A stretch of 39,675 nt of DNA from Bacteroidaceae bacterium (GCA_024697785.1 JAILEU010000024.1:1-39675), one strand, 5' to 3'; shown: positions 7,419 through 17,539, counted from the first letter of the stretch. Notes: generated by a model from the letters alone, not told the origin. A program made the numbers and translations.

Positions 7419-9308
7419 ATGGAGCAGGTGATACCCTTCCTCAAACACGTTTTCCTCTTTCAGGAGAATTCGCCCCTGCTGTTCACGCAGTTCTATTTCT
7501 GGGCGTTCTTTGCCGTTGTCTTTGCCGTTTTCAGCCTGATTCACAGCAAGCGCCTGCTGCGTAATGCGTTCCTGTTCTTCGTCAGCTTGTTCTTCTATTA
7601 CAAGACCAGCGGACTGTTTGTGCTGATTCTGATGTTCGTGACGTGTTCGGACTTCTTCATCGCCAAGCGCATCCACGCCTCGCCGACCGAACGGAAACGG
7701 AAGGCCTGGCTCGTGCTGAGCGTCGTCATCGACCTCTCGTTGCTCTGCTACTTCAAGTATGCCTATTTCCTCACCGACGTCGTCAACCACCTCTTCCACA
7801 TCCATTTCCGCGTGTTCGATGTCTTCTCGTGGGTGGGCAATATCCTTTGCGGGAAAGACCTCTTTAACGTGGACAAAATCGTGCTCCCTGTGGGCATCTC
7901 GTTCTTCACGTTTCAGGTCATCAGCTACACGGTGGACGTCTTTCGGCGGAAAGTGGACCCTGTGCGCAACATCCTCGACTTTGGCTTCTACGTCAGCTTC
8001 TTCCCGCAGCTGGTGGCAGGGCCCATTGTGAGGGCAGCCGAGTTCATCCCTCAGCTCTATAAACCTTACTTCCTGGGTCGTAGGCAGTTTGGCGTGGCGG
8101 TCTTCTGGATTATGAACGGTCTGATGAAGAAACTGATACTCTCTGACTACCTGGCTGTGAACTTCATCGACCGCGTCTTTGAGAACCCGCTGCTCTTCAG
8201 CGGCTTCGAGAACCTCAGTGCCTTGTTCTGCTACTCGTTGCAGGTCTATGCCGATTTCTCGGGCTATACGGACATTGCCATTGGCGTGGCTATGCTGATG
8301 GGCTTCTACCTGCCTCAGAACTTCAACTCGCCCTACAAGGCTCCGAACCCGGCGAACTTCTGGAAACGCTGGCACATGTCGCTGAGCCGGTGGCTGCAGA
8401 GCTACCTTTACATCCCGCTTGGCGGTAACCGGAACACGACCTTTGGCACCTATTTCTGGCTGGGGCTGATAAGCCTTATCGTGCTCATCCTCAGCGGCAG
8501 CTGGGTGGTGACAGCTATCATTGTTGCTGCAGCTGTGGGCATCCTTGTGGCCATACGCGTCACGAAACAGAAACCCAAACGCCGCAAACTGCTGATGGGA
8601 AACCTCAACTCGTTCATCACCATGCTGCTGGGTGGCCTTTGGCACGGGGCGTCGTGGAATTTTATGATTTGGGGCGGACTGAACGGCATCGGTATGATCA
8701 TCTATAAGTTCTGGAAAGAGATGTCGTGGCATGTCCGCATGGCGCTGGTGCTCGTTGTCACGCTGGTGCTCTATGTGCTGACGCAACGTGTTCCGCAGCC
8801 TGTCTTCAATGTATTCTTTGTCTGGATGATGGCGCTGACGGTGGGGACGCTGGTGAGGTACGTGTGGCATTTTGTAGAAAAGGGCTGGAGAGGTGTTCCG
8901 GCGTCAGTCAATAGGCTGACAGGCGGCCTGGCTAATGCGTGGGCCATCCTTCAGACGTTCACGTTCATCACCTTCACCCGACTGTTCTTCCGCTCAGGGT
9001 CTAACCTCGACCCTGCCGTAGCCAATCAGGAGGCGTGGAGCACAGCAAAGAATATGGTGAACCAGATTGGCTCAGCATGGGGTGGGGTAGATGTGTGGAC
9101 GATTGTCGGCGCCTACTGGAAGGTCTTTGTGCTGTTTGCCCTCGGCATGGCCATTCATTGGCTGCCTGCTCGCTGGAAACGCTGGTATCGGCTGAACATT
9201 GCGCTGCTTCCGATGCCGGTGCTCGTCGTGCTGATGGTTGTGGTGGTGTTTGTCGTTTACCAATTCATCACCTCGGGGCTGCAGGCTTTCATCTACTTCC
9301 AGTTCTAA
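7419..9308 (+). CDS. MBOAT family O-acyltransferase (AlgI-like)
   Basis: The 629-residue polytopic membrane protein has the AlgI/DltB-type MBOAT core. It shows FVSFFPQLVAGPI, a YADFSGYTDIAIG segment, the FWKRWHMSLSRWL block with H319, YIPLGGNR, and the active-site GGLWHGASWNF block with H409. Such proteins move acetyl groups across the inner membrane for addition to exported polysaccharide or peptidoglycan. With the two SGNH proteins and the LysM protein it forms a complete O-acetylation cassette. Length and motifs are normal. Its 3' end meets the convergent PqqD-like gene across a heptamer tract. Confidence 0.92.
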   Translation: MEQVIPFLKHVFLFQENSPLLFTQFYFWAFFAVVFAVFSLIHSKRLLRNAFLFFVSLFFYYKTSGLFVLILMFVTCSDFFIAKRIHASPTERKRKAWLVLSVVIDLSLLCYFKYAYFLTDVVNHLFHIHFRVFDVFSWVGNILCGKDLFNVDKIVLPVGISFFTFQVISYTVDVFRRKVDPVRNILDFGFYVSFFPQLVAGPIVRAAEFIPQLYKPYFLGRRQFGVAVFWIMNGLMKKLILSDYLAVNFIDRVFENPLLFSGFENLSALFCYSLQVYADFSGYTDIAIGVAMLMGFYLPQNFNSPYKAPNPANFWKRWHMSLSRWLQSYLYIPLGGNRNTTFGTYFWLGLISLIVLILSGSWVVTAIIVAAAVGILVAIRVTKQKPKRRKLLMGNLNSFITMLLGGLWHGASWNFMIWGGLNGIGMIIYKFWKEMSWHVRMALVLVVTLVLYVLTQRVPQPVFNVFFVWMMALTVGTLVRYVWHFVEKGWRGVPASVNRLTGGLANAWAILQTFTFITFTRLFFRSGSNLDPAVANQEAWSTAKNMVNQIGSAWGGVDVWTIVGAYWKVFVLFALGMAIHWLPARWKRWYRLNIALLPMPVLVVLMVVVVFVVYQFITSGLQAFIYFQF

Positions 9309-9310
9309 TA

Positions 9311-9377
9311 ACCCTAACCCCTAACCTCTAACCCCTAACCCAAAACACTAACCCCTAACCTCTAACCTCTAACCCAA
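9311..9377. repeat. CTAACCC heptamer tandem tract between convergent genes
   Basis: About nine copies of (C/T)TAACC(C/T), with a few one- to four-base interruptions, fill nearly the whole gap between the MBOAT stop and the convergent PqqD-like stop. The same heptamer is found inside rarA (146-187). Confidence 0.9.
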
Positions 9378-9382
9378 AAATC

Positions 9383-9649
9383 TCACTCGCAAAGCCCTGC
9401 TTCCTGCCAGGCTTTAGCCAGTTCTTGGGCATCAGCAAGTGCGGTTTCCTCGTTGACATCGTATTCCAAACGAAGCAATTGGGCCATGGATTCGGGGGTG
9501 AAATCCTTCCCGACAAGTTCTTTCCACAGATAAGCCGCACTTTCGTTGAGGCTGATGATTTTGTTGAAGTCGATGTTCTGAATGCCTTTAGCTACGATGA
9601 TATTCTCACCGCAGATCTGTCTAATCTCAAATCCGTCCTTGATTTTCAT
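9383..9649 (-). CDS. PqqD-like protein (RiPP recognition element family)
   Basis: The 88-residue protein has the PqqD layout. An N-terminal MKIKDGFEIRQI strand and ENIIVAKG lead into DFNKIISLNESAAYLWKEL, then a helical C-terminal half (EYDVNEETALADAQELAKAW). PqqD-type domains bind the leader peptide of ribosomally made peptides and present it to modifying enzymes. It is the last gene of a minus-strand set after murF, an HPrK-like protein and an S24/S26-type peptidase. No precursor peptide or radical-SAM enzyme is seen here. The family call is firm, the pathway is not. Confidence 0.85.
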   Translation of the reverse strand: MKIKDGFEIRQICGENIIVAKGIQNIDFNKIISLNESAAYLWKELVGKDFTPESMAQLLRLEYDVNEETALADAQELAKAWQEAGLCE

Positions 9650-9666
9650 GTCTATTCGTTTTTTTT

Positions 9667-9730
9667 ATTTCCTATTTTAATTCCTAATTCCTAATTTCTA
9701 ATTCCTAATTTTTTAATTCCTAATTTTTTT
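9667..9730. repeat. AATTCCT heptamer tract
   Basis: Imperfect tandem copies of TAATTCC, with T-run interruptions, fill the 82-nt gap between the PqqD-like gene and the peptidase gene on the minus strand. It is a different heptamer from the CTAACCC tract and sits inside a probable operon. Confidence 0.85.
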
Positions 9731-9731
9731 C

Positions 9732-10193
9732 CTACCTCCACTTAGCGGGCAGGCGCCGGTGTATGGCCAGCAGCCATCGTCTGATGGGGGTTAGCCGCAT
9801 CCAGCAAGCCGAGTAGCGCTTCCAGCGCCTGCTGTCGGTGCTGTATTCTTTGCCCTTGCGGATGACGGAAAGAGCATTGGCTTTGACGTCGGCTTTGGTG
9901 CAATGTTCCGTGCCGTGCACATTTCCATCGCCCTTGAGAGTGACGTTGTCTCCATCGATGGCGATGATGCGATGAAACACGTATTTGCCTGGGGATATCT
10001 CTGCCAAAACGGCGTCACCGATTTCTATGTGGGTGACAGCCGTGAGCTTGATGCTGTCACGACGGTCTTCCAGAAACGGGCGCATGCTGTTGCCCCGCAC
10101 ACGCAACGTGGCGGTGTGGCCCTCTTCCAGCAAATCCCTTATTCCCTTTAAGAAGATGTCGTTAGGGAGTTCGATGATGTTCTCTTCTTTCAT
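9732..10193 (-). CDS. S24/S26-type serine peptidase (signal-peptidase-like)
   Basis: The 153-residue protein has a LexA/signal-peptidase core. Nucleophile S36 is in RVRGNSMRPFL, a GDAVLAEI strand follows, and H74 is in YVFHRI. The HRI motif suggests a Ser-His dyad as in ER/archaeal-type signal peptidases rather than Ser-Lys. A KGDGN turn follows. There is no N-terminal membrane anchor. The C terminus (about 120-153) is Arg/Trp-rich and may be an amphipathic membrane-contact helix. In this context it could remove a leader from a modified peptide. That role is inferred from the neighbouring PqqD-like and kinase-like genes. Confidence 0.75.
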   Translation of the reverse strand: MKEENIIELPNDIFLKGIRDLLEEGHTATLRVRGNSMRPFLEDRRDSIKLTAVTHIEIGDAVLAEISPGKYVFHRIIAIDGDNVTLKGDGNVHGTEHCTKADVKANALSVIRKGKEYSTDSRRWKRYSACWMRLTPIRRWLLAIHRRLPAKWR

Positions 10194-10220
10194 GGATTTG
10201 TTAACCCTTTGTTCTTTTTT

Positions 10221-11099
10221 CTACCCCACGAAAACGGCCTTGTGGCATACCTCTGCAGCCTCTTTGTCGGGTCTGCACCCCAGGGTGTAGCAAGGCACAT
10301 GGGCAATGAGCATGCTGAGGCTGTCGTAGATGCCGTTGTAAACACGGTCGTCCCACTTCATGGATGAGACGGAGGGGAGCAGGGCAGAGAGGGCCTCGAG
10401 GGTCTTGTCCCGTTTGATGTGGTTGACTTTCTCCTGACGGATGCGCACGAATGCCCCGATGGGGGCGCTGATGTTGCGGTAGCAGGGGGTCTTGCCGCTC
10501 CAGGGCGAGCCATAGACAATCGCGCCATCGTCTGTAGCCACGACGACGGGGTTGTCATCGTTCATTAGCTCGCTGCCAGGGATGTGCCTGAGCCAGAGGC
10601 TGCTATGCGTGCTCTTGCCCGTGCCGCTCTTGCCCAGGAAGAGGTAGCCGTGTCCGGCGTTTTTGATAACCGAGGCGTGGAACAGCAGCGTGTGCTTGTC
10701 GGCTGCGGCAAAGGCGTACATCAGCATCATGCTGTTGTTGGTGGCAAATTCGCGGGCCCAGTCGTTGCCTTGCAGGGCGAGTCTGCCCTCGCTGAATGTT
10801 GCGTTGGTCTGCAACATGCCGCAATAGTTCCCTTGAGGGGGAGCGATAAGGAACTGATAACCACCGTTGGACAGCCTGTTGACGCTGAAAAATGCTCCAC
10901 CGCTGTCAAACTCGCCGATGGTTTCCGGCTTCTGGGCAGGGGTGAGGCTGTCGTCAAGGGTAAGGGTGAAGAGCACAGGCTCTCCCTCTACATAAGGGTG
11001 TATAAACGGTTCGAACGAAGGCAGGTAGGGATAGCTGTCACCCTCTGGTGTGCGGAAGCCGATGATTTGCTCGGCTACTTTATAATAGTGGGTGTTCAT
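10221..11099 (-). CDS. HPr-kinase-like P-loop protein
   Basis: The 292-residue protein has a C-terminal half like HPr kinase/phosphorylase. A His-containing strand (LLFHASVI, H141) precedes a Walker A loop (GKSGTGKST, 156-164), then an acidic NDDNPV block (180-184). The N-terminal half is all-beta and unlike HprK. No HPr or PTS gene is visible. HPrK-like kinases next to PqqD domains are known to phosphorylate the peptide in some lasso-peptide clusters, so peptide modification is a plausible role. It lies 12 nt downstream of murF, which suggests co-transcription with a cell-wall gene. Confidence 0.72.
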   Translation of the reverse strand: MNTHYYKVAEQIIGFRTPEGDSYPYLPSFEPFIHPYVEGEPVLFTLTLDDSLTPAQKPETIGEFDSGGAFFSVNRLSNGGYQFLIAPPQGNYCGMLQTNATFSEGRLALQGNDWAREFATNNSMMLMYAFAAADKHTLLFHASVIKNAGHGYLFLGKSGTGKSTHSSLWLRHIPGSELMNDDNPVVVATDDGAIVYGSPWSGKTPCYRNISAPIGAFVRIRQEKVNHIKRDKTLEALSALLPSVSSMKWDDRVYNGIYDSLSMLIAHVPCYTLGCRPDKEAAEVCHKAVFVG

Positions 11100-11111
11100 G
11101 GGCGCATGGAA

Positions 11112-12416
11112 TTATAAATAGGGAATGAGGGTCGACAGGTGTACACCGTTGGATCCTTTGATGAGAATGGTGGCGTCCGTCGGCTGCTGGGCTTGCAGGG
11201 CTTGGATAGCCTCGTCGGTATCGGTAAAATGACGGAAGGGAAAGGCTGGATTCTCGAACTGTTTGCCTACCGTCCACACCTCTTGCAGGTGCATCTTGGA
11301 GAGCAGGGCGAGGATGTGCAGATGTTCCTGCTCGCTGGCGCTGCCCAGCTCCCTCATCTCGCCGAGGATGACCATCTTGCGTGGTGCGTTCATCTGCTCG
11401 AAATTCTCCAGCGAAGCTTGCATGCTGGTGGGGTTGGCGTTGTAGGCATCGACGATGAGTGTGTTGTGGGCGGTCTGCAGCAGTTGCGAACGGCTGTTGG
11501 TGGGCTCGTAGCTGCCGATGGCCTGATTGATGTCGTCGGGCTGGACGCCGAAGCGAAGGCCTACGGCAATGGCGCAGAGGGCGTTGTCGATGTTATACCG
11601 TCCCACTAACCGAGTCTGCACGTCATAGCTGTCTCCCTCCAGCGTGCTCCAACGGAAGCGGAGGAATGGGTCGCATGACAGCACCTGACCGCCAACCTCT
11701 TTCCCTTCTTTCGGCGCTCCTGTGCCGTAGCGCAGGGCATGAAGGCCTTGGGCGATGCTGCAAAGGTGCGGGTCGTTGTCGTTCAGGAAGATGAAGCCGT
11801 TGTCCCGAAGACGGAGGAAGTCGTAGAGCTCGCCTTTCGTCCTTACCACGCCTTCGAAAGAGCCGAATCCCTGCAGGTGTGCCCTTCCGACGTTGGTGAT
11901 GAGGCCGCAGTCGGGCTCGGCAATCTGCACCAGCTCACGGATGTCGCCCGGGTGGCTGGCTCCCATTTCGATGACGCCCAGCTGATGGGTGTTGTTCAGC
12001 TGCAGCAGGGTGAGGGGCACGCCAATGGCGTTGTTCAAGTTTCCTCGTGTGTAATGGGTCAGATACTTCCGGCTGAGCACGGCAGCAATCAGTTCCTTGG
12101 TGGTTGTCTTGCCGTTGGTGCCGGTGATGCCGATGAGCGTTGTGCCAAGCTGACGACGATGATAGCGCGCCAGCGACTGCAGAGCTTCCAGCGTATTGTC
12201 CACCAGCAGCAGACGGTCGTTGGAGGCGTCGTAGTAGGCCTTGTCGTCGATGACGGCATACGAGCAGCCGGCCTTCAGGGCATCGTCGGCGTACTGGTTC
12301 CCGTTGAAACGTTCGCCTCGCAGGGCAATAAAGAGGGCGCCTTGCGAACATGCACGTGTGTCGGTGGTCACACCGGTGCATTTCAGAAAATAGGAATAGA
12401 GTTCTTCTGTCTTCAT
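11112..12416 (-). CDS. murF: UDP-N-acetylmuramoyl-tripeptide--D-alanyl-D-alanine ligase MurF
   Basis: The 434-residue protein is a complete Mur ligase. It has the N-terminal substrate domain with DTRAC and ALRGERFNGNQY, the ATP loop GTNGKTTT (99-106), the NLNNAIGVPLTLL and EMGASHPGDI segments typical of MurF, and the C-terminal DAYNANPTSM and GEMRELG motifs. It adds D-Ala-D-Ala to the UDP-MurNAc-tripeptide in the cytoplasm. It is the first gene of a minus-strand unit and diverges from folP. Here it stands apart from a dcw cluster, with the HPrK-like gene directly behind it. Confidence 0.95.
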   Translation of the reverse strand: MKTEELYSYFLKCTGVTTDTRACSQGALFIALRGERFNGNQYADDALKAGCSYAVIDDKAYYDASNDRLLLVDNTLEALQSLARYHRRQLGTTLIGITGTNGKTTTKELIAAVLSRKYLTHYTRGNLNNAIGVPLTLLQLNNTHQLGVIEMGASHPGDIRELVQIAEPDCGLITNVGRAHLQGFGSFEGVVRTKGELYDFLRLRDNGFIFLNDNDPHLCSIAQGLHALRYGTGAPKEGKEVGGQVLSCDPFLRFRWSTLEGDSYDVQTRLVGRYNIDNALCAIAVGLRFGVQPDDINQAIGSYEPTNSRSQLLQTAHNTLIVDAYNANPTSMQASLENFEQMNAPRKMVILGEMRELGSASEQEHLHILALLSKMHLQEVWTVGKQFENPAFPFRHFTDTDEAIQALQAQQPTDATILIKGSNGVHLSTLIPYL

Positions 12417-12430
12417 TGCTGTTTGGGGCG

Positions 12431-12438
12431 CAAAAATA
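12431..12438 (-). promoter_or_regulatory. Putative -7 element of murF
   Basis: On the minus strand the sequence is TATTTTTG, matching TAnnTTTG, with initiation expected only about 8-10 nt before the murF ATG. No clear TTG is present at -33. Confidence 0.5.
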
Positions 12439-12480
12439 CGAAAAATAATTTAATTTCATGCGAAAACAAAAAAAAGAGCG

Positions 12481-12488
12481 TATATTTG
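12481..12488 (+). promoter_or_regulatory. Putative -7 element of folP
   Basis: TATATTTG matches TAnnTTTG. Initiation about 7 nt further on would fall only 2-4 nt before the ATG at 12498, giving an almost leaderless mRNA. No clear -33 TTG is present. Confidence 0.5.
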
Positions 12489-12497
12489 TGGGCAAAA

Positions 12498-13256
12498 ATG
12501 GAGATTCGGATGCGAAGAGATAGACAAGCTGGTGCTTTCCCCGTCATCATGGGCATACTGAATGTGACGCCAGACTCGTTCTACGCGGCTTCACGCTGCG
12601 CTTCTGCCGATGAGGTTGTGCGGAGGGGGCTGCAGATGGTGGCTGACGGTGCCGACATGCTGGATGTCGGGGCGTGCTCCACGCGCCCTGGCTCTACACC
12701 GGCTTCTGAAGAGGAGGAGCTGGCTCGCTTGCTGCCTGCCTTGGAGGGCATTCGTCAGGCGTTGCCCGAGCTGCCTCTGTCGATAGATACGTTCCGTCCG
12801 TCGGTGGCTGCTGAGTGCATCCGTCGCTTTGGCTCGCTCATCGTGAACGATGTGTCGGGTGGGGCAGCCGCACTGGCGGGAGTGCCTTACGTGCTGACGT
12901 GTCCTACGGCTGCTCCAGAAGCGTTCTTTGCTGAGCAGCTGCCGTTGCTGGCGTCGAAGGGGGTGACCGATGTCATTCTGGATCCTGGCTTCGGCTTCGG
13001 CAAGACGGTTGAGGAGAACTTCGGCATTCTCTCGCAGCTCTCCGCCCTGCGTCGCTTTGGACGGCCGTTGCTGGTAGGCGTCTCACGCAAATCGATGATA
13101 TACAAAACGCTTGGCATCACGCCTGAAGAAGCCCTGAATGGCACAACCGTGCTTCACACCTTCGCCCTGTTGCATGGCGCCGACATCCTCCGCGTGCACG
13201 ATGTCCGTGAAGCCGTCGAGTGTCTTCGCCTTGTCCAGATGCTAAATCGTAAATAG
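12498..13256 (+). CDS. folP: Dihydropteroate synthase FolP
   Basis: The 252-residue protein shows the DHPS signatures: MGILNVTPDSFY, DMLDVGACSTRPGS, SIDTFRP, VNDVSGG, LDPGFGFGKT and VGVSRKSM. It joins p-aminobenzoate to the pterin pyrophosphate in folate synthesis. The frame stays open upstream to 11739, but that part is antisense to murF. The ATG at 12498 (or 12510) lies just after the -7 element and just before the first conserved strand. cdaA follows after 20 nt. This folP-cdaA pairing is common in Bacteroidetes. Confidence 0.93.
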   Translation: MEIRMRRDRQAGAFPVIMGILNVTPDSFYAASRCASADEVVRRGLQMVADGADMLDVGACSTRPGSTPASEEEELARLLPALEGIRQALPELPLSIDTFRPSVAAECIRRFGSLIVNDVSGGAAALAGVPYVLTCPTAAPEAFFAEQLPLLASKGVTDVILDPGFGFGKTVEENFGILSQLSALRRFGRPLLVGVSRKSMIYKTLGITPEEALNGTTVLHTFALLHGADILRVHDVREAVECLRLVQMLNRK

Positions 13257-13276
13257 TCAAATCGTAAATAACCATC

Positions 13277-14044
13277 ATGTTACTCGGACTAAACCTGCTC
13301 AATCTGATAGATATTTTCTTGGTTGCCCTGCTTCTTTTCTATCTGTATAAGATGATGAGAGAGTCAGGCTCGCTGAATCTGTTCCTCGGCATACTTATAT
13401 TTGTCGTGGTGTGGATGCTGGTGTCGCGTGTGCTTGAGATGCCGATGCTGGGCTCCATCTTCAACGCCCTTGCCAACGTGGGCGTATTGGCCCTGATTGT
13501 CATCTTCCAAAACGAGATACGCCATTTTTTCCGCGAGTTGGGCTCGCAGAAGCAATTTAAAAAACTGTTTCGTTTCTTGAGTACGCGCAATCGTGCGTCG
13601 AGCGACCAGCAGGATTGGCTGCCGTTGGTGCGTGCTTGTCAGAATATGTCTGACGGTAAGGTCGGTGCCCTGATTGTCGTAGAGCGCGACCAGCATCTCG
13701 GTGACTTCATCGAGACGGGCGAGCGCATCGACGCCAATATCAATCGTATGCTCATCGAGAATCTGTTTTTCAAGAACAGTCCGCTGCACGACGGCGCTGT
13801 CATCATCAGCGGTGGCAGGATTGTGGCGGCAGGATGTGTGCTGCCCGTGTCGCATCGCGAGAATATCCCCAAGCAGCTGGGCCTTCGCCATCGTGCCGCG
13901 CTGGGCCTCTCCGAAGTGTCGGATGCTCTGGTGATTATCGTCTCCGAAGAGACGGGAAGCATTTCCGTAGCAAAAGATGGCGAGTTCCGCCTCGGCCTTT
14001 CGCCCGAAGAACTGGAGACGATGCTTTCGCAGCCGGAAGAGTGA
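13277..14044 (+). CDS. cdaA: Diadenylate cyclase CdaA (c-di-AMP synthase)
   Basis: The 255-residue protein has three N-terminal membrane helices (about 8-25, 34-52, 58-76) followed by a DAC (DisA_N) domain. The catalytic motifs are LHDGAVII (D172-G173-A174) and LRHRAALG (R204-H205-R206), with an SEETG-x-IS strand after them. It condenses two ATP to c-di-AMP at the inner membrane, a messenger for osmotic and cell-wall homeostasis. It sits 20 nt after folP and is probably translated from the same mRNA. Confidence 0.94.
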   Translation: MLLGLNLLNLIDIFLVALLLFYLYKMMRESGSLNLFLGILIFVVVWMLVSRVLEMPMLGSIFNALANVGVLALIVIFQNEIRHFFRELGSQKQFKKLFRFLSTRNRASSDQQDWLPLVRACQNMSDGKVGALIVVERDQHLGDFIETGERIDANINRMLIENLFFKNSPLHDGAVIISGGRIVAAGCVLPVSHRENIPKQLGLRHRAALGLSEVSDALVIIVSEETGSISVAKDGEFRLGLSPEELETMLSQPEE

Positions 14045-14055
14045 CAAACTGTCAC
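14041..14055. promoter_or_regulatory. GTGACA-AAC-TGTCAC inverted repeat upstream of groES
   Basis: A perfect 6-bp-arm inverted repeat overlaps the cdaA stop codon. TGTC and TGTCAC half-sites recur in the next 70 nt, including 14112-14117. The 140-nt gap before groES has no clear CIRCE element and no clear TAnnTTTG promoter. An operator role is only a guess. Confidence 0.3.
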
Positions 14056-14184
14056 CGTATGCGTCAGCCTGCGGACGTTTCTGACACAACGGCTGTCCGC
14101 GTCATGCCCCTTGTCACCTTTGGCACGCTTTTCGCAAGGGGATTTGCAGAAAAATGTTTAACCTTATTAAAATAATACGTTATT

Positions 14185-16211
<2,027 letters not shown>

Positions 16212-16240
16212 TCCCTTGCCCTTCCTAATCTCATTGCCCT

Positions 16241-16275
16241 GAGGCCACGATATTCCTATCGTGGCCTCTTTTTAT
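16241..16275 (+). terminator. Terminator of groES-groEL
   Basis: A perfect 12-bp stem (GAGGCCACGATA at 16241-16252 with TATCGTGGCCTC at 16257-16268) closes a TTCC loop and is followed by TTTTTATTT. Confidence 0.95.
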
Positions 16276-16466
16276 TTGTTACCTGTTTGTTCTTTATTTG
16301 TTAACCGTATTGTCTCTATAATATCTTTTTATTTAGGTGTTTATGATAGATCATTAGGTAGTTTTTGCTTTCTTTTTAGAGCTTGGTTTTCGCAGAGAGG
16401 GTGTTCTGACTGGGCGTCTGTTTCTGGCTGGAAGAAAAAAACTTTCACATCTTTTATGTAACCATT

Positions 16467-16496
16467 TTGTTTTTCAAATAAAATGTATTATCTTTG
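16467..16496 (+). promoter_or_regulatory. Promoter of the membrane/winged-helix gene
   Basis: TTG (16467-16469), 19 nt, then TATCTTTG (16489-16496) matches the Bacteroidetes consensus. Initiation near 16503 gives a leader of under 20 nt before the ATG at 16521. The stretch between the groEL terminator and this promoter holds no other feature. Confidence 0.8.
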
Positions 16497-16520
16497 CAGC
16501 GAATTGAGGAATAATAAAAG

Positions 16521-17420
16521 ATGAGAACAATCCTTAGGGCGCTTGTTTTGCTGGTTCTGCTGTTGCTTCCGATGTCTGGCATTAACATGTCGGCACAGAC
16601 GGATGGCACCAGTAGCCAGAGTGCTGTGCTTAAGGAATTGAATAAAGCGCTTGCTGAACAAAATCGTGTGTTGGCGGAGCAGAACCAGGCGCTGGCTGAG
16701 CAGGTCGATGCTTATGATAAGCGGATCGGAGAGCTGGAGTCGGCGTTGGCGTCTCTTCGGCAAACCGAGGAAAAGGCCGAGTCGGTTCATCGCCGGCTGC
16801 CTTTTTTTACGTACACAAATTTGATTCTAGCCATTATCGTTGCTGTTGGAATTATTTTGTTTTTCCTTTATTATAATAAGCGTGCTCATGTTTTTCGCAA
16901 ACTCGTGAATGATCATGAGAACGTCTTCCGCATTTTCCGTAACGACAAGGAGAGGGTTGAGCGTGTGCGGGAAGAGCTGGAGCGAAAGATGGCATCAAAG
17001 GAGCATGCGTTGCGCGCTGAGATTTCGGCCATGTCTGTGGCGTTGACGGCCGTCCAGCGTATGAATGAAGTTAAGCTGCAGTCCTTGTCGGATCAGGCGT
17101 CGCAGGAAGACGGCGAAGATCTCTTTCCTGGCGAAGGCTATACCGTAGTTCAAACACAGGAAGCTGAAGGCGAATCTTCAGACGATGAGAGGCCGAAAAT
17201 AACCAGCGATTCTTGCTTTGCGTCTCTCTCCACGATGTTCATCCGTAACGAGCAGCGCATGGTTGCCGTCGAAGGAGGAGTGTCCATTACGACTGCCAAT
17301 AAATGGCTTGATGCTTGGGAGCGCAATGGTTGGGTGGAGAAGGTTTCCCGAGGGAAATATGTAAAGACATCTAAAGGAAAGAGAGTCGCGAGGACGATTC
17401 TCCAAAATTCACCGGAATAA
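16521..17420 (+). CDS. Membrane protein with coiled coil and C-terminal winged-helix-like domain
   Basis: The 299-residue protein was not matched to a named family. It has an N-terminal signal or anchor (about 5-25, ending MSAQ), then a heptad-like coiled coil with the repeated ALAEQN pattern (about 36-88) and a second membrane segment (about 98-118, ILAIIVAVGIILFFLYY). A basic helical region follows (about 120-185), then an acidic linker. The last 65 residues (TTANKWLDAWERNGWVEKVSRGKYVKTSKG) read like a winged helix-turn-helix. If the topology is as drawn, the coiled coil is periplasmic and the DNA-binding-like domain cytoplasmic, so it could be a membrane-bound regulator. It has its own promoter. 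Confidence 0.6.
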   Translation: MRTILRALVLLVLLLLPMSGINMSAQTDGTSSQSAVLKELNKALAEQNRVLAEQNQALAEQVDAYDKRIGELESALASLRQTEEKAESVHRRLPFFTYTNLILAIIVAVGIILFFLYYNKRAHVFRKLVNDHENVFRIFRNDKERVERVREELERKMASKEHALRAEISAMSVALTAVQRMNEVKLQSLSDQASQEDGEDLFPGEGYTVVQTQEAEGESSDDERPKITSDSCFASLSTMFIRNEQRMVAVEGGVSITTANKWLDAWERNGWVEKVSRGKYVKTSKGKRVARTILQNSPE

Positions 17421-17457
17421 AATTCTGACTTTTTCTCTCTTTTTGAGTACGCCGCTT

Positions 17458-17478
17458 CGCGCGCGCGTACGCGTACAT
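17458..17478. other. Alternating pyrimidine-purine tract (Z-DNA-prone)
   Basis: 21 nt of strict pyrimidine/purine alternation with a CGCGCGCGCG core lie just after the membrane-protein gene. A second such tract lies at 18173-18194. Confidence 0.7.
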
Positions 17479-17539
17479 TATTATATTATACTCGCTATTG
17501 ATGTTTTTCGAATGATCCTATTTCAGAGTGGATTCTTTC

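Noticed and set aside
7395..8870. 491-codon open frame antisense to the MBOAT gene
   Set aside because: His/Glu/Val-rich shadow of a membrane protein with conserved MBOAT motifs on the plus strand.
11739..12497. N-terminal extension of folP
   Set aside because: It runs antisense through murF and precedes the folP -7 element and the first conserved DHPS strand.
14041..14184. CIRCE/HrcA control of groES
   Set aside because: No TTAGCACTC-N9-GAGTGCTAA-like element is present, only a shorter unrelated inverted repeat.
16261..16461. 66-codon ORF after groEL
   Set aside because: It starts inside the terminator stem and has no promoter or recognisable motif.
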